Source: Nitrososphaera sp. (lineage in GTDB: Archaea > Thermoproteota > Nitrososphaeria > Nitrososphaerales > Nitrososphaeraceae). From it: a DNA stretch of 10,076 bases. The translations under genes and the position numbers were made by a program. Below the pieces are notes generated by a model that was given only the letters and a program-made list of their open reading frames with translations, had not been told where the DNA came from and did not search any database. The stretch spans positions 1 through 10,076 of the forward strand of contig JAICPK010000026.1 in NCBI GenBank assembly GCA_025929855.1, given 5' to 3'. Shown here in pieces: positions 1 through 5,675 of the stretch; the first letter of the stretch is position 1, and each line of letters starts with the position of its first letter.

Positions 1-752
1 CCTACCAGTTTGTTCAGCTCTCCAATAGGGATCCTCCTACCTCCCATTACATATACCATCGCTCTTTTGACAGTGCTTGCATCTGGCACGGCGTCATATA
101 GCATTGAAAGCGAATCGCGAAGAGAGGATTCCGAACTAGGGCTTGCCCGGCTTGTGCACAGCACGTTCATTGCCGGCTTTATCATGCCAGCAGAGATTGA
201 GGCAATGACCTCAACTATTGCATTATTTGTTATGGCAAAGCAGTCTTGCTGAGACAGCTCCGAATTATTATCCAAGAATGCATCGTTGTCCATCACTATC
301 GTTGAATCTGAAACTTCACGCACCCTTCTGAGAGCTGTACCAGCACTGAAAATGCGATCCGTTTCGTATTTGAATGGCATAATCGTTATAGAGATTACAG
401 CAGTACTGGAATCTTTTGCTATCCTACATACGATTGGCGCTATTGCCGTGCCGGCACGTCCTGCCAAGTTTGAAACAACAATGACTGTCGAGTACCCTCG
501 CATTGCAGTCGCCATCTCGTTGCGATGACTCTCGACAAAAGAGCGTAATTTATAACTAGAAGGATTGACCCATTCCCCAGAATGAACAAGAATAGCAGTG
601 CACCTATCATTGTGGACCAAATCTCTCTTATCGTTGCTTATCAATAGGCATTTGCATTCAAGAGCTGCACTCGCTGCAGCTGCAATTTTGCTTCCTACGC
701 CGCCGATGCCCACCAGCAACATAGGATTCTTGATCGATAGCTCATCCTCCAA
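1..752 (-). CDS. FtsZ/tubulin-superfamily protein, divergent (partial, C-terminus beyond left edge)
   Basis: The minus strand is open from 752 to the window edge (250 codons). It shows the FtsZ order of elements: an N-terminal nucleotide-binding loop (VGIGGVGSKIA, residues 14-24), a tubulin-signature region NLAGRAGTAIAPIV (95-108), then PFKYETDRIF (126-135) and IVMDNDAFL (152-160), which match the PFxFEGRRR and IVIxNDRL segments of FtsZ. A C-terminal-domain stretch YVMGGRRIPIGELNKLV (234-250) resembles the FtsZ ITGG..LxL.EVN segment. The canonical T4 loop GGGTGTG is degraded, and the T7 loop (NxDFADV) is not recognisable where expected (about 187-200). GTP hydrolysis is therefore probably lost, although the fold seems kept. 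Divergent FtsZ proteins are reported in Thaumarchaeota, where division is attributed to the Cdv/ESCRT system; the role of this copy is unknown. The start is ambiguous. TTG at 752 has a G-rich Shine-Dalgarno-like run upstream. ATG at 722 would also keep the first glycine loop, and GGAGG lies about 20 nt before it. Confidence 0.75.
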   Translation of the reverse strand, partial: MEDELSIKNPMLLVGIGGVGSKIAAAASAALECKCLLISNDKRDLVHNDRCTAILVHSGEWVNPSSYKLRSFVESHRNEMATAMRGYSTVIVVSNLAGRAGTAIAPIVCRIAKDSSTAVISITIMPFKYETDRIFSAGTALRRVREVSDSTIVMDNDAFLDNNSELSQQDCFAITNNAIVEVIASISAGMIKPAMNVLCTSRASPSSESSLRDSLSMLYDAVPDASTVKRAMVYVMGGRRIPIGELNKLV

Positions 753-792
753 GGTTTCCCCGAGCTCCCCCGCACAGAGATAGAGATGTCAA

Positions 793-801
793 GTTAAAAA
801 G
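793..801 (-). promoter_or_regulatory. TATA-like box for the FtsZ-like gene
   Basis: Minus-strand CTTTTTAAC lies about 40 nt before the TTG at 752 and 70 nt before the ATG at 722. A TSS about 25 nt downstream would give a short leader containing the GGGGGAG run, so this gene would be leadered, unlike most others here. It also overlaps the T-rich region where the upstream methylthiotransferase transcript would end. Confidence 0.35.
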
Positions 802-850
802 TTTTGGTGATTAATCAAAAGCTAATCATGGCACAACAAAGTTTAGCTGG

Positions 851-2218
851 CTACAAAATTATCTTTGCTTTCAATGAAAAGTTGGAAAAATCATAAACTT
901 TGATATGCACTTTGTCACCAAGTAAAATTTGATGATTATCAGCAGCATTTGTTGATGAGGACGATATCACTACAGGCTTGTATGCATAGTTTCTCCCCTG
1001 CCTCACTTTTCCAATCTCATCAATTACTATTTCGCCCTGCCAATCCTGCCAGAGTGAGTTGCGCTTCTTAGCGATTCTCCTTGTAAGAGCGTGCAGATAC
1101 TCTGACCTTTCCTTGGATACTTGAGAGTTAACCCTCATGCCCTTCCATTCATATGCCTCTGTTCCAGGCCGGGCAGCATAGCGCGAAATATTAACAATAT
1201 CCGGTTGAGATCTCTCAACTAAGTCAATAGTTTCTTTGAAATCATCTTCTGTTTCTGATGGAAATCCTACAATGACGTCAGTAGAGATCGTCATCTCAGG
1301 GATCTTGCCTCTAAACGCCTCCACGGCGTCCATAAATATCTTGGTGGTGTGACCACGCTTCATCTTTTTCAATACCCTGTCGCTTCCACTTTGAACGGGG
1401 ATGTGAAGAAACTTGAAGAGTTTGTCACTTTCATAGAATAAACTGACCATTCTATCCAGTATCGAAGGCAGATACATAGGGTTCATCATTCCTAGCCTTA
1501 TCTTGAAGCTGCCTTCTATTGAGCAGCATGCCTTCAGAAGCTCTACAAGGTTAGTGTCTATGTCCCTTCCATAGCATCCATTGTCGGTTGAAGAAAGCCA
1601 AACTTCTTTGCAACCACTCTTGATATCTGATTTGATCTGTCTCACTATGTCGCCTATGCGGTAGCTTCGAAGCCACCCCTTGGCAACCTTTGTCTGGCAA
1701 AAAGTGCACTGGCTCAGGCATCCGCTTGCTATCTCTACTATGCTGACCACTGAGTTGAGCCTGACCCTTGGAATATTGATCTTATCAAGGGGAGAATCTC
1801 TAAGAGCCACAAGCCTGCCTCCTGAAAGGGCTAACCTTACGGCATCAGGCGCCTTATCAATGCAATTGGGACCAAGAAGACTTGCCGAGGAAGTCACTGA
1901 TTCTACTTTTGCCCTATCTGCCTTTGGCAAGCAACCTGCAACGATGAGCGGCTTGCCTGACTTGGTCATTGTTCTGATTCTACTAACCATCCTATGCTCG
2001 GTTGTATCCTTGACAGAACATGTGACAATTAGGCTGAGGGCACTTTCACTTTTCTTGCTTGCAATTTCATAGCCGGCTTGCTTTAAGAGACCACTTATCA
2101 TCTCAGAATCTGCCATACTTGCAGAGCAGCCATATGCTTCAATCCATACCTTTGGCTTAGACTTTCTCAATAAAGGGATTGTTTCTATGATTGGCGGCTT
2201 GAGCGATGTGTGAAACAT
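851..2218 (-). CDS. tRNA t6A37 methylthiotransferase (radical SAM, e-MtaB/CDKAL1-type)
   Basis: The 455-aa protein has the three-domain architecture of methylthiotransferases. The N-terminal UPF0004 domain carries its three Fe-S cysteines: C31 (EAYGCSASMADSE), C67 (IVTCSVKDTTEHR) and C96 (VAGCLPKA). The radical SAM domain has the CxxxCxxC motif at C167, C171 and C174 (ASGCLSQCTFCQTKVAKG). A C-terminal TRAM-like RNA-binding domain spans about 392-455. The GCLxxCTxCxTKxA context is closest to the archaeal/eukaryotic e-MtaB (CDKAL1) group. That group adds a methylthio group to N6-threonylcarbamoyladenosine at position 37 of ANN-decoding tRNAs, making ms2t6A with two SAM and a sacrificial sulfur. 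The RimO and MiaB families share the domains but fit the motif context less well. It appears to be monocistronic: 180 nt separate it from the upstream gene and 98 nt from the FtsZ-like gene. The ATG at 2218 is supported by a TATA-like box 29 nt upstream. Confidence 0.9.
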   Translation of the reverse strand: MFHTSLKPPIIETIPLLRKSKPKVWIEAYGCSASMADSEMISGLLKQAGYEIASKKSESALSLIVTCSVKDTTEHRMVSRIRTMTKSGKPLIVAGCLPKADRAKVESVTSSASLLGPNCIDKAPDAVRLALSGGRLVALRDSPLDKINIPRVRLNSVVSIVEIASGCLSQCTFCQTKVAKGWLRSYRIGDIVRQIKSDIKSGCKEVWLSSTDNGCYGRDIDTNLVELLKACCSIEGSFKIRLGMMNPMYLPSILDRMVSLFYESDKLFKFLHIPVQSGSDRVLKKMKRGHTTKIFMDAVEAFRGKIPEMTISTDVIVGFPSETEDDFKETIDLVERSQPDIVNISRYAARPGTEAYEWKGMRVNSQVSKERSEYLHALTRRIAKKRNSLWQDWQGEIVIDEIGKVRQGRNYAYKPVVISSSSTNAADNHQILLGDKVHIKVYDFSNFSLKAKIIL

Positions 2219-2247
2219 CTTAGAATATTACATGTAAACCAGCTTTC

Positions 2248-2255
2248 CTTAAAAA
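2248..2255 (-). promoter_or_regulatory. TATA-like box of the methylthiotransferase gene
   Basis: Minus-strand TTTTTAAG ends 29 nt before the ATG at 2218, which predicts a leader of only a few nucleotides. The rest of the 2219-2398 gap shows no RNA gene or ORF that I can support. Confidence 0.4.
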
Positions 2256-2398
2256 TCATATCCCATCTCTACTAGGCTTTTTTGACTTAGGAAACCTGCC
2301 GTGGGAGTAGCAATGAAAGTCAATGAATAAAAAATGAATGGGTAACAAGCACCTCATAGAAATAGGAGCTTTCAATTGATTGTTGCTGTACTAGTCAC

Positions 2399-2782
2399 CT
2401 ATTTTCTCTCCTGCTGCCGACGATCGCGATTGTGAACCCAAATCTCGGTTAATACAGTAACATAAGTAGTGACAAGCTCGCCAGACTCCATGCTGTCGCG
2501 GTTTTTCTCTAGATCGTTTCCAAGTGCCATCATAAAAGATTTAGGGACTTTCAGATACTCACCCATATAGATCAGCAGTGAATAGTACATGAGCTTCATT
2601 ATCTCGTTGCTATCAGCGCCTTCGTCGATTTTCATGCTCGACATCATGTTTGAAACTACAAGGGAGAACTGAGGAGATAGTAACGCCCTATCTTCCTTGT
2701 CTACAAGCCTGATCGCACCCATGTAAAGCAAGTCCTCTATTGCAGAGGCTGTCTGCTCAACGCTCTGGTGATCTTCTGACAT
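2399..2782 (-). CDS. conserved-looking hypothetical protein, all-helical, 127 aa
   Basis: I do not recognise this family. The 127-aa protein is acidic at the N-terminus and appears almost entirely alpha-helical. It has a Met-rich middle (SNMMSSM near 44-50, MKLMYYSLLIYM near 62-73) and a strongly basic, polar tail ending RDRRQQERK. There are no Cys pairs, no signal peptide and no transmembrane segment; the hydrophobic stretch at 62-75 is short and looks like a buried helix. Its ATG at 2782 lies 25 nt after the stop of the upstream gene (2808-3191). No TATA-like box fits in the gap, so the two are probably co-transcribed. A lineage-restricted regulatory or adaptor protein is possible, but nothing in the sequence proves a role. 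Confidence 0.65.
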   Translation of the reverse strand: MSEDHQSVEQTASAIEDLLYMGAIRLVDKEDRALLSPQFSLVVSNMMSSMKIDEGADSNEIMKLMYYSLLIYMGEYLKVPKSFMMALGNDLEKNRDSMESGELVTTYVTVLTEIWVHNRDRRQQERK

Positions 2783-2807
2783 TACTAGTCGTTCTTGGTC
2801 TGCAAGC

Positions 2808-3191
2808 CTATTTTAGATTGCTTACCACAGAACGGTAGGATGCTACAGAATCTGGATCAACTATCCCCTGCAAGACATACGGCTTGCCATCTGAGAGCCT
2901 GATGTCCATTGCAACTGCGCTGTATGGTATGTCGAACTGATCGATCTTGTCCCGCTCAACCGTGTCGAAGAATTTTGTGCACTTGCCGCTACCAGAGCAT
3001 GAGAAGCCGTATATTCTGTCGATTCGTCGGTAGCCTAAGCCTGCAGCTCTTCCACCCGCCGAACCAATCGATTCTTCCACCATTAGAATGAAAATATCGT
3101 TTTTTATTTGCTTGTCCAAGAAAACATCATTCTGTGCTATGACGATCTTGCGCTGCGGAAGCTGTAAGATGGCATCAATTGAATCGGACAT
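2808..3191 (-). CDS. hypothetical protein with a FSCSGSGKC motif, 127 aa
   Basis: Family not recognised. From the ATG at 3191 the protein begins MSDSIDAILQLPQRKIVIAQ and is 127 aa. It mixes beta and alpha: IFILMVEESIGSAGGRAAGLGY (with a Gly/Ala turn), then YGFSCSGSGKCTKFF with two cysteines six residues apart, then a strand-rich end (YSAVAMDIRLSDGKPYVLQGIV). The two cysteines could form a disulfide or a partial metal site. There is no P-loop: GSGKC lacks the GxxxxGK[ST] spacing. The reading frame extends upstream to a TTG at 3353, but that extension is low-complexity (NNNN, RRR) and the region holds a TATA-like box 23 nt before 3191, so I take the shorter form. It is followed after 25 nt by the 2399-2782 gene, likely the same operon. 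Confidence 0.6.
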   Translation of the reverse strand: MSDSIDAILQLPQRKIVIAQNDVFLDKQIKNDIFILMVEESIGSAGGRAAGLGYRRIDRIYGFSCSGSGKCTKFFDTVERDKIDQFDIPYSAVAMDIRLSDGKPYVLQGIVDPDSVASYRSVVSNLK

Positions 3192-3214
3192 TAATACACC
3201 TAATGCAGACAAAG

Positions 3215-3229
3215 TATTATTATTATTAT
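3215..3229 (-). promoter_or_regulatory. AT-rich promoter element with five TAT repeats
   Basis: The plus strand reads TATTATTATTATTAT. Its proximal edge is 23 nt from the ATG at 3191, the same distance as other predicted TATA boxes in this window. This supports 3191 rather than 3353 as the start and suggests a leaderless message for the 3191-2399 pair. The triplet repeat may also vary in length between strains. Confidence 0.4.
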
Positions 3230-3402
3230 CTGTTCGAGTTCCTTTTTGATATATGCTCCTCCTCCTGCTTTCTTGACTACTGCAATGAACATCGATTACT
3301 ATGCGTCCAGCCAGAGAATATCTATCGTTTTTGTCGAGGACCAGTGTGTGCAATGATCTTTTTATTCTGATCTTGCAGAGAGAGAGAACTCTTTTGAACT
3401 TA

Positions 3403-3636
3403 CTAGCGGAGATCCTCTACATTCCATTGCTTCTTTGCCTTGCGACCCCATAGTCTTTTTATTGACCATGGCAAACTGAAGGTTAGCGGTAGAAAGAAAA
3501 AGAAGAAGTATACTCCAAAGAACTGAAGGATAAGCATAGCAACAATTGCTGCAGCAGATGCTACCAGCAGGATTATCGGCAAGAGATTGGTCTTGTTATA
3601 GTTATTGTTTATACTCCCCTTTCCGTAATAACCCAT
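3403..3636 (-). CDS. small two-helix membrane protein, 77 aa
   Basis: No family recognised. From the ATG at 3636 the 77-aa protein has a Gly/Asn-rich polar N-terminus (MGYYGKGSINNNYNKTN), two adjacent hydrophobic segments (about 18-38 and 39-58, including a run of five Phe), and a basic/aromatic C-terminal tail (KRLWGRKAKKQW). The tail is probably cytoplasmic by the positive-inside rule, which would give a hairpin with both ends inside. The frame stays open to an ATG at 3717. That longer form would run through its own TATA-like box (3661-3668) and most of the divergent promoter, so the 3636 start is preferred. It is divergent from the thioredoxin-fold gene; whether they act together is unknown. 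Confidence 0.55.
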   Translation of the reverse strand: MGYYGKGSINNNYNKTNLLPIILLVASAAAIVAMLILQFFGVYFFFFFLPLTFSLPWSIKRLWGRKAKKQWNVEDLR

Positions 3637-3660
3637 CGTTATATTGTCTAGGTCGACGAC

Positions 3661-3668
3661 ATTTATAA
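3661..3668 (-). promoter_or_regulatory. TATA-like box of the 77-aa membrane protein
   Basis: Minus-strand TTATAAAT ends 24 nt before the ATG at 3636, predicting a leaderless or near-leaderless transcript. It forms half of a compact divergent promoter with the box at 3695. Confidence 0.5.
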
Positions 3669-3694
3669 TGGTAATGCGGAGAATTGGTAATAGA

Positions 3695-3704
3695 TATATA
3701 ATAT
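3695..3704 (+). promoter_or_regulatory. TATA box of the thioredoxin-fold gene
   Basis: TATATAATAT on the plus strand starts 31 nt before the ATG at 3726, with 23 nt after its first eight bases. This matches the usual archaeal TATA-to-start distance for leaderless genes. It lies 26 bp from the opposing box at 3661-3668. Confidence 0.5.
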
Positions 3705-3725
3705 CTACAAATTGCATGATTTGCT

Positions 3726-4277
3726 ATGGTCAAGACAGCTTCATCACCCCAAATTCTCAAGACAGGCAGCAGAGCACCTGATTTTACATTGAAAGGAGTA
3801 GACAGTATGATGCACTCACTACAGGATTATAAGAGCAAGGCAACACTTGTTGTCTTCATTTGCAATCACTGTCCTTATGTCAAGGCAAGAATTGGTGACA
3901 TTGTCACTTTGCAAAGCAAATTCAACACATCGGAACTTCAGGTTATTGGCATCAATAGCAACGATCCAAACTACAAAGACGAGGGCTTTGACAACATGCT
4001 CATATTTGCAAATGAGCACAAGCTAAATTTTCCATACCTAATAGATGAAAGCCAAGATGTTGCGAGAGCATACGGCGCAGTGTGCACTCCAGACCCATTC
4101 TTGTTTGATGCAGACCGTAGGCTTGTATTCCACGGCAGGATAAATGACGCACTTGAGCCAGAGGCTAAGCCTAAAGTCCCAGTTATGGAGAATAACGTTC
4201 GCAAGCTCCTAAGAGGAGAAAGAATAGAGAAGGATTTTGATCCTTCCATTGGCTGCTCAATAAAGTGGAAGAGTTAA
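3726..4277 (+). CDS. thioredoxin-fold AhpC/TSA-like (PRX-like) redox protein
   Basis: The 183-aa protein has the AhpC/TSA layout: TGSRAPDFTLKGVD (13-26), a strand leading to the active-site motif FICNHCPYVKAR (44-55) with a CxxC at C46 and C49, a Thr/Pro loop VCTPDPFLFD (119-128) with a third cysteine C120 before the cis-Pro position, and the C-terminal PSIGCSIKWK (173-182) typical of the 'PRX-like 1' branch. Members are cytosolic thiol oxidoreductases or peroxidases of poorly defined substrate. The CNHC active site resembles a thioredoxin-type redox centre more than the single peroxidatic Cys of a classical peroxiredoxin. There is no signal peptide. It stands alone on the plus strand, divergent from the 77-aa membrane protein and followed by a T-rich region. 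Confidence 0.88.
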   Translation: MVKTASSPQILKTGSRAPDFTLKGVDSMMHSLQDYKSKATLVVFICNHCPYVKARIGDIVTLQSKFNTSELQVIGINSNDPNYKDEGFDNMLIFANEHKLNFPYLIDESQDVARAYGAVCTPDPFLFDADRRLVFHGRINDALEPEAKPKVPVMENNVRKLLRGERIEKDFDPSIGCSIKWKS

Positions 4278-4278
4278 T

Positions 4279-4312
4279 TATATTTTATCTCAATATATCT
4301 TTCCTACATAGT
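4279..4312 (+). terminator. T-rich probable archaeal terminator
   Basis: Just after the stop of the thioredoxin-fold gene the plus strand reads several T-runs (TATATTTTATC, then ATATATCTTTCC) without a GC-rich hairpin, as expected of archaeal oligo-T termination. Confidence 0.35.
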
Positions 4313-4809
4313 TTTAGTCCTGTGCGAAACATGTGAAATAAATCAATTGTAGACAAACTGACATATATGTTCCTATTTCGTTTAGAAGTATGTTATGACT
4401 TTATAACGGATATATTTTGAAGGAATGAACATCCTCTGTAGGCACTGAATAAGTTCACTTATACGTATGTCAAAAAATTGAAAACGCACACACACAGACA
4501 CAGACACACCTCGCCACATTTATCACCTGTGAGACACGCATAGGAAAAAGTGCCAAGCATGAATTCTATACATAAAAGAATTCCCTTGGAAAATTTACCT
4601 AGGTTAATAGCTAAAAATGGGCAACAGGCGATTAGAATGAGGTTTTGAGCTATATTATTCAAGGTTAAGATAGAATAATCGATACTTTTGCATACGCACT
4701 GACTAGTGAAAATAAACATAAGCTCCTCCCCTTTCCGTGCTAGCCTGTTTATAACTATCAGAGCATTTCGCTATTGGATCCCTGTCGGTTTGGTCTATTA
4801 ATCAACTTT
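4313..4809. other. AT-rich intergenic region, no supportable gene
   Basis: About 500 bp separate the ends of two convergent genes. It contains an AC-rich low-complexity run (4485-4509) and a GAATTC inverted repeat with an 11-nt loop (4561-4583). The only long minus-strand frame (4459-4719) is Cys-rich solely because the AC run translates as CLCLCVCV, and its composition is unlike its neighbours. I see no tRNA-like fold or conserved motif. It could hold a small ncRNA, but nothing visible proves one. Confidence 0.5.
4485..4509. repeat. AC-rich simple sequence run
   Basis: CGCACACACACAGACACAGA followed by CACACC: an imperfect AC dinucleotide tract interrupted by two G substitutions. It lies in the non-coding gap and may be a slippage-prone microsatellite. 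Confidence 0.75.
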
Positions 4810-5430
4810 TTAGTGCCTATATTTCCTTCTAGTAGCAATGCTTAGTGGAACGATAATCAACCAAAAATATTGAGCAATATCCTGATTAAAGAAAGAAACA
4901 AGGATGGAAATAGCAAATACGAAAGGAACCAAAAGAAGATTTATCATGATTCCTCTTATGAGGAGTGGATGGATGTCCTTGTCAATCAATCTATAATCTT
5001 TCGTTGCATACCACCATATAAGAGCAAGTAAAGAACCTGTCATAATTACAACTACACTGAAAATGACATACGGAATTTGATAAGAACCATAATTTATTAC
5101 AAGAGAGGTAGTGATTGACAAGAACGTTATTAATAGAAGGAACAATAAATTCAGGTAAACCATAGAAATATGGGATCTTGTAATAAAATTGAAAACCTGA
5201 TGATATGAAATCCAGAAGATTGCTATGACAGCAAAACTGATAATATAACTTTCGACTTGAGGATACATATCATAAAGTCTGCTTAAAAGCTCTGATTCTG
5301 TTAAGTTTGGAGGTAAGTCAGGTATATCTATTGATATTGTCATAAGGGTTATTGCAAATGCAAAAATAGCATCACCAAAAGCTATAACATGTTCTGGCTT
5401 TACCTTTGGAACAAATGCATTTGTTGACAT
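4810..5430 (-). CDS. TMEM175/DUF1211-family membrane protein (putative cation channel)
   Basis: The 206-aa protein has about six membrane segments (roughly 14-34, 60-82, 88-112, 118-141, 157-181, 185-200) and the family's TM1 signature in variant form. HVIAFGDAIFAFAITL (14-29) corresponds to RxxxFSDAVFAIAITL, with Arg changed to His14 and Ser to Gly19. The TM2 residues W73 and H77 (FWISYHQVF) also fit the family. Prokaryotic TMEM175 proteins with one such six-helix unit assemble as tetramers and conduct K+; whether the variant signature keeps that activity is unknown. The short soluble ends, RRKYRH at the C-terminus, contain no other domain. Base composition looks more AT-rich than the ETF operon, as does the adjoining gap, which may indicate recent acquisition. 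The ATG at 5430 is 22 nt from an AT-rich promoter box, consistent with a leaderless message. Confidence 0.8.
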   Translation of the reverse strand: MSTNAFVPKVKPEHVIAFGDAIFAFAITLMTISIDIPDLPPNLTESELLSRLYDMYPQVESYIISFAVIAIFWISYHQVFNFITRSHISMVYLNLLFLLLITFLSITTSLVINYGSYQIPYVIFSVVVIMTGSLLALIWWYATKDYRLIDKDIHPLLIRGIMINLLLVPFVFAISILVSFFNQDIAQYFWLIIVPLSIATRRKYRH

Positions 5431-5452
5431 AATGTATCAGAGCATATGTGTG

Positions 5453-5460
5453 TAATAATA
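5453..5460. promoter_or_regulatory. shared AT-rich box between divergent starts
   Basis: TAATAATA on the plus strand (TATTATTA on the minus) lies exactly 22 nt from the ATG at 5430 (minus) and 22 nt from the ATG at 5483 (plus). It could act as a TATA element for either or both genes. A second AT-rich stretch, AATAAAAATAA at 5466-5476, is too close to 5483 to be the TATA box of the plus gene. Confidence 0.4.
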
Positions 5461-5482
5461 GCCACAATAAAAATAAGATCCT

Positions 5483-5656
5483 ATGGAAGTAGCCATAAAG
5501 AAAATTTTACTGACGGCCAGTCAAAGAATGATAGCTGTGAACGGTCAAGCAGGAGGAGAAGCAAAAGAAGAAGGTTGGGGCATTAATCCAGCGGCAATAT
5601 CGTCAGCGGCCAGCACTTCAGCAGCTCATGTGACAACTAAAAAGCCCAAAAACTAG
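5483..5656 (+). CDS. possible small protein, 57 aa
   Basis: An open frame from ATG (5483) to TAG (5654-5656) encodes 57 aa. It begins MEVAIKKILLTASQRMIAVN, continues with a Gly/Glu-rich linker (GQAGGEAKEEGWGINPAA) and ends in a Ser/Ala-rich, basic tail (SSAASTSAAHVTTKKPKN). The composition looks protein-like (Ala, Gly, Lys, Glu, few rare residues) rather than random, and a TATA-like box lies 22 nt before the start. It fills most of the gap between the TMEM175 gene (divergent) and the ETF operon (convergent). Against it: the last codons coincide with A-runs that would be the oligo-U terminator of the ETF operon on the other strand, and no family is recognised. A second ATG at codon 16 would give a 42-aa form. 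Confidence 0.42.
   Translation: MEVAIKKILLTASQRMIAVNGQAGGEAKEEGWGINPAAISSAASTSAAHVTTKKPKN
5637..5655 (-). terminator. oligo-T terminator of the ETF operon
   Basis: About 20 nt after the FixCX stop, the minus strand reads AGTTTTTGGGCTTTTTAG, two T5 runs separated by GGGC. This is a typical archaeal transcription stop without a long hairpin. It overlaps the last codons of the small plus-strand ORF. Confidence 0.5.
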
Positions 5657-5675
5657 GATACCGTTAGTTAGTTGG

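Noticed and set aside
10..783. Three plus-strand frames (10-252, 286-528, 598-783)
   Set aside because: They are antisense to the FtsZ-like gene, which reads continuously through the region on the minus strand with family motifs.
1680..2072. 130-codon plus-strand frame
   Set aside because: Antisense to the cysteine-motif region of the methylthiotransferase.
3109..3115. GSGKC in the 127-aa protein as a P-loop (approximate site)
   Set aside because: The upstream Gly spacing of GxxxxGK[ST] is missing and Cys replaces Ser/Thr.
3192..3353. N-terminal extension of the 2808-3191 gene to a TTG
   Set aside because: Low-complexity sequence including Asn and Arg runs; the TAT-repeat promoter lies inside it.
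3637..3717. N-terminal extension of the 77-aa membrane protein to ATG 3717
   Set aside because: It would run through its own TATA-like box and almost into the divergent gene.
4485..4509. AC-rich tract as a CRISPR or tandem gene repeat
   Set aside because: It is a single imperfect dinucleotide run without spacers or longer unit.
4561..4583. GAATTC inverted repeat as terminator or operator
   Set aside because: Only a 6-bp AT-rich stem with an 11-nt loop, not placed at the end or start of a gene.
4459..4719. 86-codon minus-strand frame
   Set aside because: Its cysteine-rich end comes from translating the AC repeat; it has no motif, and no promoter-like box at the right distance was noted.
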